Positions 7,063 through 16,810 of a stretch of 33,596 nt of DNA are shown piece by piece. Under the pieces are notes generated by a model. It was not told the origin of the DNA. It saw only the letters and a program-made list of their open reading frames with translations, and made no database searches. Every line of letters starts with the position of its first letter. Positions within the stretch are counted from its first letter, which is position 1. This DNA comes from an uncultured Bacteroides sp. (GTDB lineage Bacteria > Bacteroidota > Bacteroidia > Bacteroidales > Bacteroidaceae), in contig CAMTOQ010000038.1 of NCBI GenBank assembly GCA_947074205.1, positions 1 to 33,596 on the forward strand, read 5' to 3'. The translations under genes were made by a program, and so were the position numbers.

Positions 7063-9351
7063 ATGGCAAAAATAACAAAAGAAGCCGCCTTGCTGTATCA
7101 CTCGGAAGGCAAGCCCGGCAAAATAGAAGTAGTACCAACCAAACCTTACAGCACCCAAAACGACCTCTCCTTAGCCTACTCACCCGGCGTAGCCGAACCC
7201 TGCTTAGAGATAGAGAAAAACCCCGAAGATGCGTACAAATATACCGCAAAAGGCAACCTGGTAGCAGTTATTTCCAACGGTACAGCCGTTCTTGGACTTG
7301 GCGACATAGGCGCACTAGCCGGTAAGCCCGTAATGGAGGGTAAAGGGTTGCTCTTTAAGATATATGCCGGTATCGATGTATTCGATATTGAACTCGACGA
7401 GAAAGATCCCGAAAAGTTTATTGAAGCCGTAAAGGCAATAGCACCTACATTTGGTGGTATCAACTTAGAAGACATCAAAGCTCCCGAATGTTTTGAGATT
7501 GAACGTCGACTAAAAGAAGAGCTCGATATTCCGGTGATGCACGACGACCAACATGGAACGGCTATTATCTCGAGTGCCGGACTACTGAATGCCCTCGAAG
7601 TAGCGGGCAAAAAGATTGGTGAAGTCAAGATCGTGGTAAATGGTGCAGGCGCATCAGCCGTATCATGTACTAAGCTTTACGAAGCACTTGGTGCCAAGCG
7701 CGAAAACATTGTGATGCTCGACAGTAAAGGGGTGATAAGCAAAGAGCGCACCGACCTTAACGAACAAAAACGCTACTTTGCTACAAGTCGTACAGATATA
7801 CATACACTAGCCGAGGCAATCAAAGGCGCTGACGTTTTCTTAGGTCTTTCGAGAGGAAACGTATTGTCGCAAGATATGGTGCGAAGCATGGCCAAACAGC
7901 CTATTGTCTTTGCACTAGCCAACCCAACTCCTGAAATATCTTACGAAGAAGCGATGGCCGCTCGCCCTGATGTGCTAATGTCTACAGGCCGATCGGACTA
8001 TCCCAACCAGATTAACAACGTAATCGGTTTTCCCTATATCTTCCGCGGTGCACTAGATACCCATGCTAGCGCTATAAACGAGGAGATGAAGATTGCAGCG
8101 GTGCATGCCATTGCCGATTTAGCTAAACAGCCTGTACCCGATGTAGTAAACGAGGCCTACCAAGTGAACAACTTCAGCTTCGGGCCGGAGTATTTTATTC
8201 CAAAACCCGTAGACCCACGCCTCATCACTGTAGTTTCTTGTGCAGTGGCCAAAGCCGCCATGGAGAGTGGTGTGGCACGCATAAATATAGAAGATTGGGA
8301 TGCTTACCAGATTCATCTTCGCGAACTGATGGGATACGAATCGAAGTTGTCGCGCCAATTGCACGATGCAGCGCGCCGCAATCCACAACGTGTGGTGTTT
8401 GCCGAAGGCACACATCCCAACATGCTAAAAGCTGCTGTTGAAGCGAAGTCGGAAGGCATCTGCTACCCTATTCTTCTTGGCAACCATGAGACGATAGAGA
8501 AGATGGCCACTCAACTAGACGTTAGCCTAGAGGGAATCGAAATCATCAATCTTCGTCATCCCAACGAAGCATCGCGCCGCGAACGCTATGCACATATTCT
8601 CAATGAGAAACGCTATCGCGAAGGATTTACACTTGAAGAGGCCAACGATAAGATGTTCGAACGCAACTACTTTGGTATGATGATGGTAGAAACGGGTGAT
8701 GCCGACGCATTTATCACAGGGCTTTATACTAAATACAGCAACACCATTAAGGTAGCCAAAGAGGTGATAGGCATCCAGCCGGGCTATAAGCATTTTGGCA
8801 CTATGCATATCTTGAACTCTAAAAAAGGAACCTACTTCTTGGCAGATACCTTGATCAATCGTCATCCAGGAACTGATACACTCATAGATATCGCAAAACT
8901 TGCCGACAAGACCGTACGATTCTTTAATCATACACCTGCAATGGCAATGATTAGCTACTCAAACTTTGGCGCAGACCCAATAGGTAGCCCTGCCATCGTT
9001 CACGAAGCAGTGGATGTGATGCAAAAAGAGTATCCCGAAATGTTAATTGACGGAGAAATGCAGGTTAATTTTGCAATGAATCGTAACTTGCGCGACATAA
9101 AATACCCATTTACGCGTTTAAAGGGTAAAGATGTGAATACTTTGATCTTTCCCAACCTAAGTTCGGCCAATGCCGGCTATCAGCTTTTGCAGATGATGGA
9201 CTCGGATACGGAATTTATCGGACCTATCCAAATGGGATTGAACAGACCTATTCACTTTACCGACTTCGAGAGTTCGGTGCGCGATATTATTAATATTACG
9301 GCAGTTGCTGTGATCGATGCAATTGTCGAAAAGAAAAAGATGAATAAATGA
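7063..9351 (+). CDS. maeB: NADP-dependent malic enzyme fused to a phosphotransacetylase-like domain
   Basis: Two-domain MaeB-type enzyme of 762 residues, the usual full length. Residues 1 to about 410 are malic enzyme, which oxidatively decarboxylates malate to pyruvate with NADP. Seen here are [23 protein letters not shown], the metal-site motif MHDDQHGTA (159-166) and a Rossmann loop VNGAGASA (from about 192). Residues from about 428 onward resemble phosphate acetyltransferase ([37 protein letters not shown]); in known MaeB proteins this part is regulatory, binding acetyl-CoA, rather than an active transferase. Cytoplasmic; supplies pyruvate and NADPH. The stop overlaps the start of a small membrane-protein gene (ATGA), which suggests coupled translation. 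The ATG is set by the family N-terminus [16 protein letters not shown]. Confidence 0.94.
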   Translation: MAKITKEAALLYHSEGKPGKIEVVPTKPYSTQNDLSLAYSPGVAEPCLEIEKNPEDAYKYTAKGNLVAVISNGTAVLGLGDIGALAGKPVMEGKGLLFKIYAGIDVFDIELDEKDPEKFIEAVKAIAPTFGGINLEDIKAPECFEIERRLKEELDIPVMHDDQHGTAIISSAGLLNALEVAGKKIGEVKIVVNGAGASAVSCTKLYEALGAKRENIVMLDSKGVISKERTDLNEQKRYFATSRTDIHTLAEAIKGADVFLGLSRGNVLSQDMVRSMAKQPIVFALANPTPEISYEEAMAARPDVLMSTGRSDYPNQINNVIGFPYIFRGALDTHASAINEEMKIAAVHAIADLAKQPVPDVVNEAYQVNNFSFGPEYFIPKPVDPRLITVVSCAVAKAAMESGVARINIEDWDAYQIHLRELMGYESKLSRQLHDAARRNPQRVVFAEGTHPNMLKAAVEAKSEGICYPILLGNHETIEKMATQLDVSLEGIEIINLRHPNEASRRERYAHILNEKRYREGFTLEEANDKMFERNYFGMMMVETGDADAFITGLYTKYSNTIKVAKEVIGIQPGYKHFGTMHILNSKKGTYFLADTLINRHPGTDTLIDIAKLADKTVRFFNHTPAMAMISYSNFGADPIGSPAIVHEAVDVMQKEYPEMLIDGEMQVNFAMNRNLRDIKYPFTRLKGKDVNTLIFPNLSSANAGYQLLQMMDSDTEFIGPIQMGLNRPIHFTDFESSVRDIINITAVAVIDAIVEKKKMNK

Positions 9352-9527
9352 GAAAACCACTTTCCATGTCCCAAATGGTATGCATCATATTGCTCTGGGT
9401 CATTCTTGCGTGTTTTGTTGTAGTAGGTGCCGAGCGTATTGACGGTCCTGTAATCGTGACACTAGTCATGTCGGCTGCATTGGTATTTATACCTGTTATT
9501 AAATCACTAAAGAAAAAGGACAAGTAG
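9348..9527 (+). CDS. 59-residue membrane protein coupled to maeB
   Basis: Short reading frame whose ATG overlaps the maeB stop by 4 nt (ATGA). The peptide starts [13 protein letters not shown], has two hydrophobic segments (about residues 10-27 and 34-51) joined by GAERIDGP, and ends in the basic tail KSLKKKDK. This is a two-helix inner-membrane hairpin with both ends probably cytoplasmic. The overlap, the positive-inside charge pattern and the terminator 18 bp after the stop make a real gene likely. I do not recognise a family. It could be a regulator or membrane anchor for the malic enzyme, or simply a coupled passenger; nothing in the sequence decides this. Confidence 0.7.
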   Translation: MRKPLSMSQMVCIILLWVILACFVVVGAERIDGPVIVTLVMSAALVFIPVIKSLKKKDK

Positions 9528-9544
9528 TTTCTATTTAATATTAT

Positions 9545-9588
9545 AAAAAGGCATTTATGTGGTACTTTACAACATAAATGCCTTTTTT
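9545..9588 (+). terminator. Terminator of the maeB operon
   Basis: GGCATTTATGT (9550-9560) pairs with ACATAAATGCC (9572-9582) around an 11-nt loop, followed by six T residues. A run of five A residues before the stem lets it extend against the T-tract, so it may also work on the other strand. Confidence 0.85.
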
Positions 9589-9687
9589 ATTTTCGATTTA
9601 TTAGCAACAGAACAACATTTTGATTACTTTTACGGCAATTAAAGCAATTTTATTGTAAAACAATCAACAACCAACAAAAGAATTATT

Positions 9688-11022
9688 ATGAACGCACAGC
9701 ATGTCTTGGAAGACCTCAAACGACGTTTTCCAAACGAACCTGAGTACCACCAAGCGGTGGAAGAAGTATTATCCACTATCGAAGATGAATACAATCTTCA
9801 TCCCGAGTTTGACAAAGCGAACTTAATAGAACGTCTCTGTATACCCGATAGAGTATTCCAATTTCGTGTGACATGGACTGATGATAAAGGCAATGTAAAA
9901 ACCAATATGGGTTATCGCGTGCAACACAACAATGCCATTGGTCCCTATAAAGGCGGCCTCCGTTTCCATGCCTCTGTAAATCTATCTATCCTAAAATTCT
10001 TAGCCTTCGAGCAAACTTTTAAGAATGCATTGACTACTCTTCCAATGGGTGGTGGCAAAGGTGGCTCTGACTTCTCGCCACGCGGTAAGTCTAGCATGGA
10101 GGTGATGCGCTTCACACAAGCTTTTATGCTGGAGCTGTGGCGACACATCGGCCCTGACATGGATATTCCTGCAGGCGATATTGGTGTAGGCGGTCGTGAA
10201 GTGGGCTTCCTATATGGCATGTACAAAAAGTTAACGCGTGAGTTTAATGGAACTCTTACCGGTAAAGGTCAAGAGTTTGGTGGTTCGCTTATCCGCCCTG
10301 AAGCTACCGGCTATGGCAACATCTATTTCCTAATGGAGATGCTGAAAACCAAAGGTACAGACCTTAAAGGTAAGGTTTGTTTAATTTCAGGTTCAGGAAA
10401 CGTGGCTCAATATACTGCCGAAAAGGTAATCGAACTAGGTGGTAAGGTAGTTACGATGTCCGATTCAGATGGTTACATCTACGATCCAGATGGTATTGAC
10501 AGCGAAAAGCTAGCCTATATCATGGAGCTTAAAAACCTATACAGAGGTCGTATCCGCGAGTATGCCGAAGAGTATGGATGCAAGTATGTTGCCGGTGCAC
10601 GTCCATGGGGCGAAAAAGGTGACATCGCACTCCCATCGGCCACTCAAAACGAGATTGATGGCGACGAAGCAAAAGTTCTTATCGAAAACGGTGTGATGGC
10701 AGTATCCGAAGGTGCTAATATGCCTTCTACTCCCGAAGCTATAAAAGTGTTCCAAGATGCTCATATCTTATATGCTCCTGGCAAGGCTGCCAATGCTGGT
10801 GGTGTATCGGTTTCAGGATTGGAGATGACTCAGAATTCGATACGCCTCAGCTGGAGCAAAGAAGAGGTAGACGAAAAACTCAAGTCTATCATGAAGGACA
10901 TTCATGAAGCTTGCGTGAAGTATGGCACAGAGCCCAATGGATATATCAACTATGTAAAGGGGGCAAATGTTGCCGGCTTTATGAAAGTAGCCAACGCTAT
11001 GATGGCGCAAGGTATAGTGTAA
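9688..11022 (+). CDS. gdhA: Glutamate dehydrogenase, NADP-type
   Basis: Hexameric glutamate dehydrogenase (444 residues, normal for the bacterial 50-kDa class) that reversibly makes glutamate from 2-oxoglutarate and ammonium; cytoplasmic. The motif chain is complete: GYRVQHNNAIGPYKGGLRFH with substrate-binding lysine, LPMGGGKGGSDF (119-130), the PAGDIGVGGREVGF segment, a Rossmann loop ISGSGNVAQY (about 232-241), and the C-terminal ANAGGVSVSGLEM. The sequence is very close to my memory of Bacteroides GdhA, one of the stronger hints to the organism. It has its own transcription unit, between the maeB terminator and a hairpin at 11048. Upstream, TACTTTTA at 9625-9632 is a seven-of-eight match to the -7 box. 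Confidence 0.95.
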   Translation: MNAQHVLEDLKRRFPNEPEYHQAVEEVLSTIEDEYNLHPEFDKANLIERLCIPDRVFQFRVTWTDDKGNVKTNMGYRVQHNNAIGPYKGGLRFHASVNLSILKFLAFEQTFKNALTTLPMGGGKGGSDFSPRGKSSMEVMRFTQAFMLELWRHIGPDMDIPAGDIGVGGREVGFLYGMYKKLTREFNGTLTGKGQEFGGSLIRPEATGYGNIYFLMEMLKTKGTDLKGKVCLISGSGNVAQYTAEKVIELGGKVVTMSDSDGYIYDPDGIDSEKLAYIMELKNLYRGRIREYAEEYGCKYVAGARPWGEKGDIALPSATQNEIDGDEAKVLIENGVMAVSEGANMPSTPEAIKVFQDAHILYAPGKAANAGGVSVSGLEMTQNSIRLSWSKEEVDEKLKSIMKDIHEACVKYGTEPNGYINYVKGANVAGFMKVANAMMAQGIV

Positions 11023-11047
11023 ATCTGTTAGACTCAATATTATGAGA

Positions 11048-11079
11048 AAGCCCCGCCAGAAACTTATCTAGCGGGGCTT
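11048..11079. terminator. Shared hairpin between gdhA and the DUF4493 operon
   Basis: AAGCCCCGC (11048-11056) pairs with GCGGGGCTT (11071-11079), a GC-rich 9-bp stem with a 14-nt loop. It lies between two convergent genes. T-tracts are weak on both sides, so it is probably a shared bidirectional terminator of moderate strength. Confidence 0.65.
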
Positions 11080-11112
11080 CACTGTATTTAATTGAATAAG
11101 AACTACAGCGTA

Positions 11113-11880
11113 TTATGCGTAAGGATTAACTAGCGCATCGTTATCCTCATCTGTTACTGTGCCATCAATAGTGATTCCTAAAGTAATTTGACCATCAGAT
11201 GTACTCTGTACTGTGATACGGTGGTTTGTAGCGGCCTTAAGTGTAAGAGTTCCTGATACACCTTTTGGTACATCACCAAACTTAGCATTTACAGTATAAG
11301 TCAACTGAGTGTTATCGTCTATCGTAAAAAATGCAGCACTATTTGATACATTTGTAGAGTTAAACACCATAGAGCGAGTATCTACAGCGGTCTTATTAAC
11401 CGTCACCGTATAATCTGTAAATATATCAGTGAATGACGAATTAAAAACTACAGTAACTTTAGCGTTTTGCACAGTGCAGGTAAAATTCACAGCAGTGTTT
11501 TGTCCCGCTTTAATCACGAAGTCATCACTTTTCCCACTCAATCTTAACTGTCCCCAACCATCATTGGCTGATTCGCCTTCTTCTACTGTACAGCTCTCTG
11601 CCGTTACAGAATATCCTGTACCCACAGACATTGTAAAGCTACCGTCAGCAAGAGTGTTATACTTTACCGGCTCTAGCACCATCGCATTATCCTTATAAAC
11701 TGCAATATTGTATTCTGCCAACTCTGCAGCCGAAGCCACGGCTCTTGAAGATACAGAGATGTTATCAGAAGTATCAACAGCCAAAGAAACTGTTCCAAAT
11801 CCTTCTTCTTGTTCTGTCACATCATTGCTGCACGATGCAAGTAATAGTGCAGCCAAAGGGAGAAATAAATACTTTTTCAT
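11113..11880 (-). CDS. DUF4493-only lipoprotein (second set)
   Basis: Small lipoprotein of 255 residues, last in the eight-gene block. The start is the Met of MKKYLFLPLAAL (11880), which gives a textbook signal ending LLLASC with Cys17 and leaves a 22-bp gap to the upstream gene; the Met at 11928 would overlap it. The mature part matches the DUF4493 pattern seen in its neighbours: strand-rich opening GTVSLAVD, then TRAV-like SSRAVAS, a middle AEYNIAVYKD, and NFTCTVQNAKVTVVFNSSFTDIF. Acidic residues follow the lipid Cys (SNDVTEQEE), as in lipoproteins sent to the Bacteroides cell surface. No PCMD domain, so it pairs with the 441-residue protein as the DUF4493-only type. Function unknown; a structural or adhesive role is a guess. 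Confidence 0.8.
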   Translation of the reverse strand: MKKYLFLPLAALLLASCSNDVTEQEEGFGTVSLAVDTSDNISVSSRAVASAAELAEYNIAVYKDNAMVLEPVKYNTLADGSFTMSVGTGYSVTAESCTVEEGESANDGWGQLRLSGKSDDFVIKAGQNTAVNFTCTVQNAKVTVVFNSSFTDIFTDYTVTVNKTAVDTRSMVFNSTNVSNSAAFFTIDDNTQLTYTVNAKFGDVPKGVSGTLTLKAATNHRITVQSTSDGQITLGITIDGTVTDEDNDALVNPYA

Positions 11881-11902
11881 TGTTGTTATTATTGTGTTAT
11901 TA

Positions 11903-13561
11903 TTATTCATATAATAGTTTGATATCATCTATATAAAGTTTGTTACCGGTATGACGGCTACCTCTACTGACCGCCCCCTTATCTAATTCTCCATGGCTAT
12001 TATCACCAGACTCAAAAATAAGAGTTATATAAGAAGCCTTTACATCAACAATTGAATAATCTAGCGTAAATTCTCGATATTCATAAGCACTAACAGCTCC
12101 TTCTTGATATGTGTATTCACCCAACAGCTCTTTATTAGAGTTATAAACCTTGCAGGTTACAGAATACTGACGAGATGCTTTAGGTATATATTTACAGCAG
12201 TAAGCAATCTTAACAGGTCGGGTAGTAAAATGAAAGAAATAGTCTGGACTATTAATGTCAGCTATTGTTCCTAAAAACAACTGGCCAGGAGTAGTATTAT
12301 AAATTACCGATCCAGATCCAGCAGCTGTATTATTATCCCCCCATCCTATAGTTTTAATTTCTGCAGCGTAGTTCCCTGAAAACTTATCAGTAGTCTGCTC
12401 TGTACCTGAATTGGAGCAATATGCTTTTGGATCGTTATCTTTAGTTGTAAGCGAGTTTAATGTACACCAACCTGGAGTAGTACTTTCATCCTTTGTGCTA
12501 CGTGGATACCAAAGTTTCCAAAAAGGACCTCTATCTGGCCATGATGCTTGAGGACCATCAGTATACGTCCAGTTCTCCATATCTCCACCAACTAGCGGCT
12601 CTGCACTTTCAGTAGTCAAAGTCTGGGTATTACTACTCACCACATTCACAAACTTAGAACGTAGAGTATAGGTTGTAGATGGTTGAAGGCCCTTGATGAT
12701 TATTCTACCATTCTCGACATCAGATGGTATCCACGTTGAGCCACCATCAGAGGAAGCTTCATATACCACATTGTTGATAACCTTGTCAGCTATCTCGGAT
12801 TGCGTTATCATATCACTAACCGTCATGGGAGTGATATAGATAAACTTACTCCAAGCATTACCTTCCGCTTGAACCGGCATAGAGAATGAAGGCAACTCTG
12901 CACTCCGATTAATCATATAACGGGTCTTAGCTTGTAGATTATTCAGCTCCCAACTACTCTTTGTTTCCTCTTCTATTTGGTTAGTACCAGACAAGTTTAA
13001 AATATAGTTAGAGCCGGCTGGAACAAAGTAATCCTCATTATTTGTTAACACATTATCCGAAGTTCCATCATTCAGAATCAACTCATAAGAAGAGTAATGC
13101 AAAAGAAGATCATCAGAAATAGCCGGATGTATCACCGCACTACGCAACGAGGCTGTAACTCCAACATTCGTTGCCTGCAAAGCAACTATGTCAAAATCGG
13201 CTTCTCCATAAAGAAAGGGTGTAACTGCACAAACATTTTCACCATAACTAGCAATCACAGTGTAACTACCTTCCTCCAAAACGCATACAGTTTGGCCCTT
13301 CTCAAGTTCCAACTCCTCTAAGGTAGCACTATTCACCACCTTAATAGCGAGTTCACTAACTAGAGGTACATAAATGGAGGCACGAGTGGATATATCATCT
13401 ACAAGAAAAGAAATATCGACACCATCTAATATAAGATAGCCTTTATCCTTTTCTTGTAAGAAATAGCTTTCATCCGAATTACAGCTACTAATTGTAAATA
13501 CAGTAGCTATAACGATGAGATATAGTAACTTATATAATATTCTACTCTTGTTCATCATCAT
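11903..13561 (-). CDS. DUF4493-like / FN3-like / PCMD lipoprotein, PCMD type B (second set)
   Basis: 552-residue lipoprotein: signal ending TISSC with Cys27 followed by NSDES, then a DUF4493-like domain (about 35-180: LEEGSYTVIASYGEN, FDIVALQATNVGVTASL), an Ig/FN3-like part (to about 320, ending LQPSTTYTLRSKFV), and a C-terminal PCMD domain (about 320-552) that closes with LYIDDIKLLYE. PCMD (PF13201) is named putative carbohydrate metabolism domain but has no proven activity. Its PCMD part is closest to that of the 834-residue protein: both have NYAA-I--IGW and a long Trp-rich lead-in. The start overlaps the upstream stop by about 20 bp; Met2 or Met3 would shorten this. No catalytic residues are evident; surface binding is the likeliest role. 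Confidence 0.8.
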   Translation of the reverse strand: MMMNKSRILYKLLYLIVIATVFTISSCNSDESYFLQEKDKGYLILDGVDISFLVDDISTRASIYVPLVSELAIKVVNSATLEELELEKGQTVCVLEEGSYTVIASYGENVCAVTPFLYGEADFDIVALQATNVGVTASLRSAVIHPAISDDLLLHYSSYELILNDGTSDNVLTNNEDYFVPAGSNYILNLSGTNQIEEETKSSWELNNLQAKTRYMINRSAELPSFSMPVQAEGNAWSKFIYITPMTVSDMITQSEIADKVINNVVYEASSDGGSTWIPSDVENGRIIIKGLQPSTTYTLRSKFVNVVSSNTQTLTTESAEPLVGGDMENWTYTDGPQASWPDRGPFWKLWYPRSTKDESTTPGWCTLNSLTTKDNDPKAYCSNSGTEQTTDKFSGNYAAEIKTIGWGDNNTAAGSGSVIYNTTPGQLFLGTIADINSPDYFFHFTTRPVKIAYCCKYIPKASRQYSVTCKVYNSNKELLGEYTYQEGAVSAYEYREFTLDYSIVDVKASYITLIFESGDNSHGELDKGAVSRGSRHTGNKLYIDDIKLLYE

Positions 13562-15179
13562 ACTCTAAAGTAAATTCATCTACATACAACACTGAACCTG
13601 CTCCACCTGTAAAGAAGTCTCCATACTTACTAGCCGAACACACTAATACCAAATAGGTTGGTACACGATTAGTAGCACGATAGTTCAAGGTCAGCTCTAT
13701 TGGAGTGTATTCAGTAACACTAGTCCCACTATAAAACTCTGCGTAAGCTATAATATTCTTATCATTAATATCAAAGAACTTAGGATTCTTTGGATTAGTT
13801 CGAATTTCTATCGGAGAGTCCCAATCACCCAAAGCGATATAGATGGAACAAGTATCGGGAAGTCCTTTTAAACTCTGATACTCCGTCGAGGCATAGTTTA
13901 TTGGGGCGGTAGTAAACTTATAATATCCTTTCAGACGAGTAGGACGAGCTGTAAAAGGTTTACCAAAATCTAGTATACCGTTTGTTCCGTCTACCTGCTT
14001 AAACTCACCTACAAAGAGGTTACCGGCAGCAAACTTACCGATAGTACCAATGCCCACAAACTTAGACTCGAGCTTTGCAGAGAATGTACCATCAGCTGCT
14101 CCCGGAGCTACATCTGAAGATGGCTGAGTATTACTTTCTCCGAGCGTAGATGCTCCATCGTTGCCACTATCCCAGAAAGGTGTAGCTCCATCTGCCCAAG
14201 GATTCCAAACCTTACCAGCTTTATGCCATTGGTCGAAAGAACCATTTGTAAGAGGAGTAGCTTTTCCTGTTGTAAAAGTTACTTCAGCTCCATAGTCTTC
14301 ACCGGATATTGCTCTAAACACATAAGAAGTCTCTGCCTTTAAATGAGGTATACGAGCTGTAAAGCTACCCAGCGTTGAAACAACAAGCCTGCTATCAACC
14401 CTCTCCCAATTGGATGAAGTAGCTTCGCGAAGCTCAAACCCATGAGCAACATCCACCTGACCTTCTCCATGAAGATAGGCAATATTAACCCAAGCATCAG
14501 CTCTAACTGTAGAAACAGTGGTTTCGACAGGAAACACAAGGAGTGTCCATTCTTCAGGTTGATCAAAATGCTTAAAGTTAACCACAACCTTAGATCGCCA
14601 AAAACTTCCCTCCCATGCCCATGTAACTACAGGGGTAGTAGTAACAGTATTGTTGATAGTCGATCCAGTGGGACCTAGTTTAAGTTCTTGAAGGACAATA
14701 TCCGTAGACTGCGGAAGAAATAACTCACCCTTAACTACATTAGCATAGGCTATCTTATTGGCCAAGTCGAAGGTAGCAATACCCACCTGATTAGCGACTC
14801 TAAAAGATCTATCTATTGATTGATTCGCAGTAAGTTTCCAGTAAACCTCATCGTACAAAGAAAGTGTAAGCCAAAATGAGCCTGACAAATCAATATAATC
14901 ATTGACTGCAAGCGAAGATTGAGCTTTATCTGTAATTTCAATCTTAGAAACACGGAGACGTCGTAGGTTTGCTGTATCGGCCACATTAATTGTAACAGAC
15001 TTATCATCTACAGAAATAACTGGTCGCCCAACCATTCCATCAACTCCAATATCTAAAATATTGAGCTGAACCACTGGATAAGGAATATCATTGTTAATAC
15101 ATCCTTGGAAAGAGAATGATATCACACAAAGTATCGCAGATAGTGCTTTATATATTTGTCTTAATTTGATTATTTTCAT
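13542..15179 (-). CDS. PCMD lipoprotein, PCMD type A (second set)
   Basis: 545-residue lipoprotein. I start at the Met of MKIIKLRQ (15179), whose ATG overlaps the upstream TAA by one base (TAATG); a Met three codons earlier is possible. The signal ends SFQGC with Cys27, followed by INNDIPYP. Unlike its neighbours it lacks DUF4493 and instead has two Ig-like parts (about 35-220), then an FN3-like repeat (about 225-305, IPHLKAETSYVFRAISG) and a C-terminal PCMD domain (about 310-545). The PCMD part is clearly homologous to that of the 725-residue protein: both have SAKL-S-FVGI--IGKFAAGN, YIALGDW or FIALGDW, and SASKYGD(F/Y)F. It is therefore the type-A partner of the second set. Function unknown. 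Confidence 0.8.
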   Translation of the reverse strand: MKIIKLRQIYKALSAILCVISFSFQGCINNDIPYPVVQLNILDIGVDGMVGRPVISVDDKSVTINVADTANLRRLRVSKIEITDKAQSSLAVNDYIDLSGSFWLTLSLYDEVYWKLTANQSIDRSFRVANQVGIATFDLANKIAYANVVKGELFLPQSTDIVLQELKLGPTGSTINNTVTTTPVVTWAWEGSFWRSKVVVNFKHFDQPEEWTLLVFPVETTVSTVRADAWVNIAYLHGEGQVDVAHGFELREATSSNWERVDSRLVVSTLGSFTARIPHLKAETSYVFRAISGEDYGAEVTFTTGKATPLTNGSFDQWHKAGKVWNPWADGATPFWDSGNDGASTLGESNTQPSSDVAPGAADGTFSAKLESKFVGIGTIGKFAAGNLFVGEFKQVDGTNGILDFGKPFTARPTRLKGYYKFTTAPINYASTEYQSLKGLPDTCSIYIALGDWDSPIEIRTNPKNPKFFDINDKNIIAYAEFYSGTSVTEYTPIELTLNYRATNRVPTYLVLVCSASKYGDFFTGGAGSVLYVDEFTLEYDDEQE

Positions 15180-16060
15180 TAGAAACAAGCTGTTACACCA
15201 ATATTAATATTTAGGATATTTATTTTGAAGTTAGCGCCACTATTACGCAATCTCCCCGTCTCACCTAATTCATTCGTTTGCTTCTCTATTCTATACTTAA
15301 AGCCAGCCACTCCAAAAGAGACCTCTGCACTCACATTCTCCATGATGAAAACACTCATACCGGGATTAATACCTAAAGTGATTTCATGCATGCTCGCTTC
15401 GGTAGATTTTAATTCATTGTTATAGATACGTGCAAATCTTGATGTGCCTCTGTTATAGCCTATCGAAGTCTCATTGAAAAGGCCAAATCGACGATCTGCA
15501 TCCAATCCTACGTAAGATCTATGAAAGAAAGCATAAGAATAACTATCCTCTGTATATTTCATATCCTTTAAAGAGAAGTCTATGTCATCATACTGCAATG
15601 AAATATTATCTAGTCTACCATTAGTATGATTATAACCAAACTTCAAACCAATTATTATATTATTCTTAATGGCATATCCAACAAAAGGCTTAACCGATAG
15701 TGTACGAAGGTTACAATCAAAATCCTCAAAAAGAGAAAAAAGAAGTCGACTATCATCACTTTCATAATTAATATAGGAGAAAGTGACTCCGCCTATCCAC
15801 TTCCCTTTTGGTATAAAACGAAAATTTAAAATACTTCTATCAAATCGTCCATAAGGTTTGGATACTATCACATCACTTGGAAGTATAGGCTCACTTTTAT
15901 CCATCCAAACAGTATCACGCACTACTTTAACATAAATAGAGTCAGCCCCCATTCTATTGCGAATAGTATCTGTATAAGCCTCTTGGGCTCTTGAAGAAAC
16001 TGCATGCATCATGCAGATTAGAAGTATACCTAATATTTTGGTCCAATTATTCATGTTCAT
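15179..16060 (-). CDS. Outer-membrane beta-barrel protein (second set)
   Basis: 293 residues with a Sec signal ending SRAQ (about 26), a soluble N-terminal stretch of some 50 residues (27-75) and then alternating amphipathic strands typical of a small outer-membrane barrel, ending in Phe (TACF) as barrel proteins do. It is a clear paralogue of the neighbouring 257-residue protein: shared F(I/V)PKG(K/Q)WIxG near the barrel start, G(I/L)xPGMxxFI in the middle and EVSxGVxGF near the end. The gene starts 2 bp after that paralogue and its stop shares a base with the next start, so the two barrels sit at the centre of the operon. It may anchor, export or form a pore for the lipoproteins on either side; this is inference. 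Confidence 0.8.
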   Translation of the reverse strand: MNMNNWTKILGILLICMMHAVSSRAQEAYTDTIRNRMGADSIYVKVVRDTVWMDKSEPILPSDVIVSKPYGRFDRSILNFRFIPKGKWIGGVTFSYINYESDDSRLLFSLFEDFDCNLRTLSVKPFVGYAIKNNIIIGLKFGYNHTNGRLDNISLQYDDIDFSLKDMKYTEDSYSYAFFHRSYVGLDADRRFGLFNETSIGYNRGTSRFARIYNNELKSTEASMHEITLGINPGMSVFIMENVSAEVSFGVAGFKYRIEKQTNELGETGRLRNSGANFKINILNINIGVTACF

Positions 16061-16062
16061 GC

Positions 16063-16797
16063 TTATAGATAGAAAGATATCCCCAATCCAATAGAGAATA
16101 AGTTTATACGAAAGTTTGCAGTATTTAGAGATCGTTCGCCCACATAGACTTGATCAGTAACCTGCCGTACTTTGCTAAAATTGAAACCCAAAACTCCTAT
16201 ACTAACTTCAACCGCTGTATAGTTATTGATAAATGCGACCATACCTGGAGCTAAGCCGATATTAAAGTCTTTGTTGGTAGCATAAGTTCCAGTAATACTT
16301 TCTGATTTTCCAGTAATAACTTTAGACTGTCCACCTGCATATTCAATTTGCACATCTGCATAGAGAGCAAATCTACGGCTACTTCCTAAGCTAATATAAT
16401 TTCTCATTACCATTATCCCTCCATATGAGTGGGAAAGTTGATAAAGATCATCTATTTCAAATTCATTATCTTCATCTACATTAATAGTTACATCTTTCAA
16501 CTTTGTGAGTGAGCGTTTATAACTCATTTTTACTCCAGCAGCCATATTATCTCTAAAAGCATACAACGCCGAAGGGGTTACCTTAAAAGTGTAACCATCA
16601 GTTGTGATGTTGTCTATAATTAAAAACTGATAGTTCTTCCCATTATATTCAGAAAAGGACACAGAACTACCTACAATCCATTGTCCCTTTGGAACAAATG
16701 TTGTCAATTCTATTTTGCGTTTAAACTCTTGCTCCTGAGCATGCAACGAGTGCATACCCAGGAGTAGAGTAAAAAAGAATAATATCTTTTTTGCCAC
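16063..16797 (-). CDS. Outer-membrane beta-barrel protein (first set)
   Basis: Paralogue of the adjacent 293-residue barrel, without that protein's N-terminal extension. The GTG at 16797 gives MAKKILFFFTLLLGMHSLHAQ, a standard signal peptide, and leaves a 13-bp gap to the upstream stop. An ATG at 16836 is an equally legal start, with a 13-codon hydrophilic leader and a 26-bp overlap; I prefer the GTG (244 residues) but cannot exclude the ATG (257). The mature part begins at FKRKIELTTFVPKGQWIVGSS and shows repeated short strands with aromatic ends and Gly-rich turns, closing IGLGISFYL. No plug, SusC features or catalytic motif. The position between two PCMD lipoproteins suggests a shared complex. 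Confidence 0.78.
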   Translation of the reverse strand: MAKKILFFFTLLLGMHSLHAQEQEFKRKIELTTFVPKGQWIVGSSVSFSEYNGKNYQFLIIDNITTDGYTFKVTPSALYAFRDNMAAGVKMSYKRSLTKLKDVTINVDEDNEFEIDDLYQLSHSYGGIMVMRNYISLGSSRRFALYADVQIEYAGGQSKVITGKSESITGTYATNKDFNIGLAPGMVAFINNYTAVEVSIGVLGFNFSKVRQVTDQVYVGERSLNTANFRINLFSIGLGISFYL

Positions 16798-16810
16798 AGA
16801 TTTATATGTA

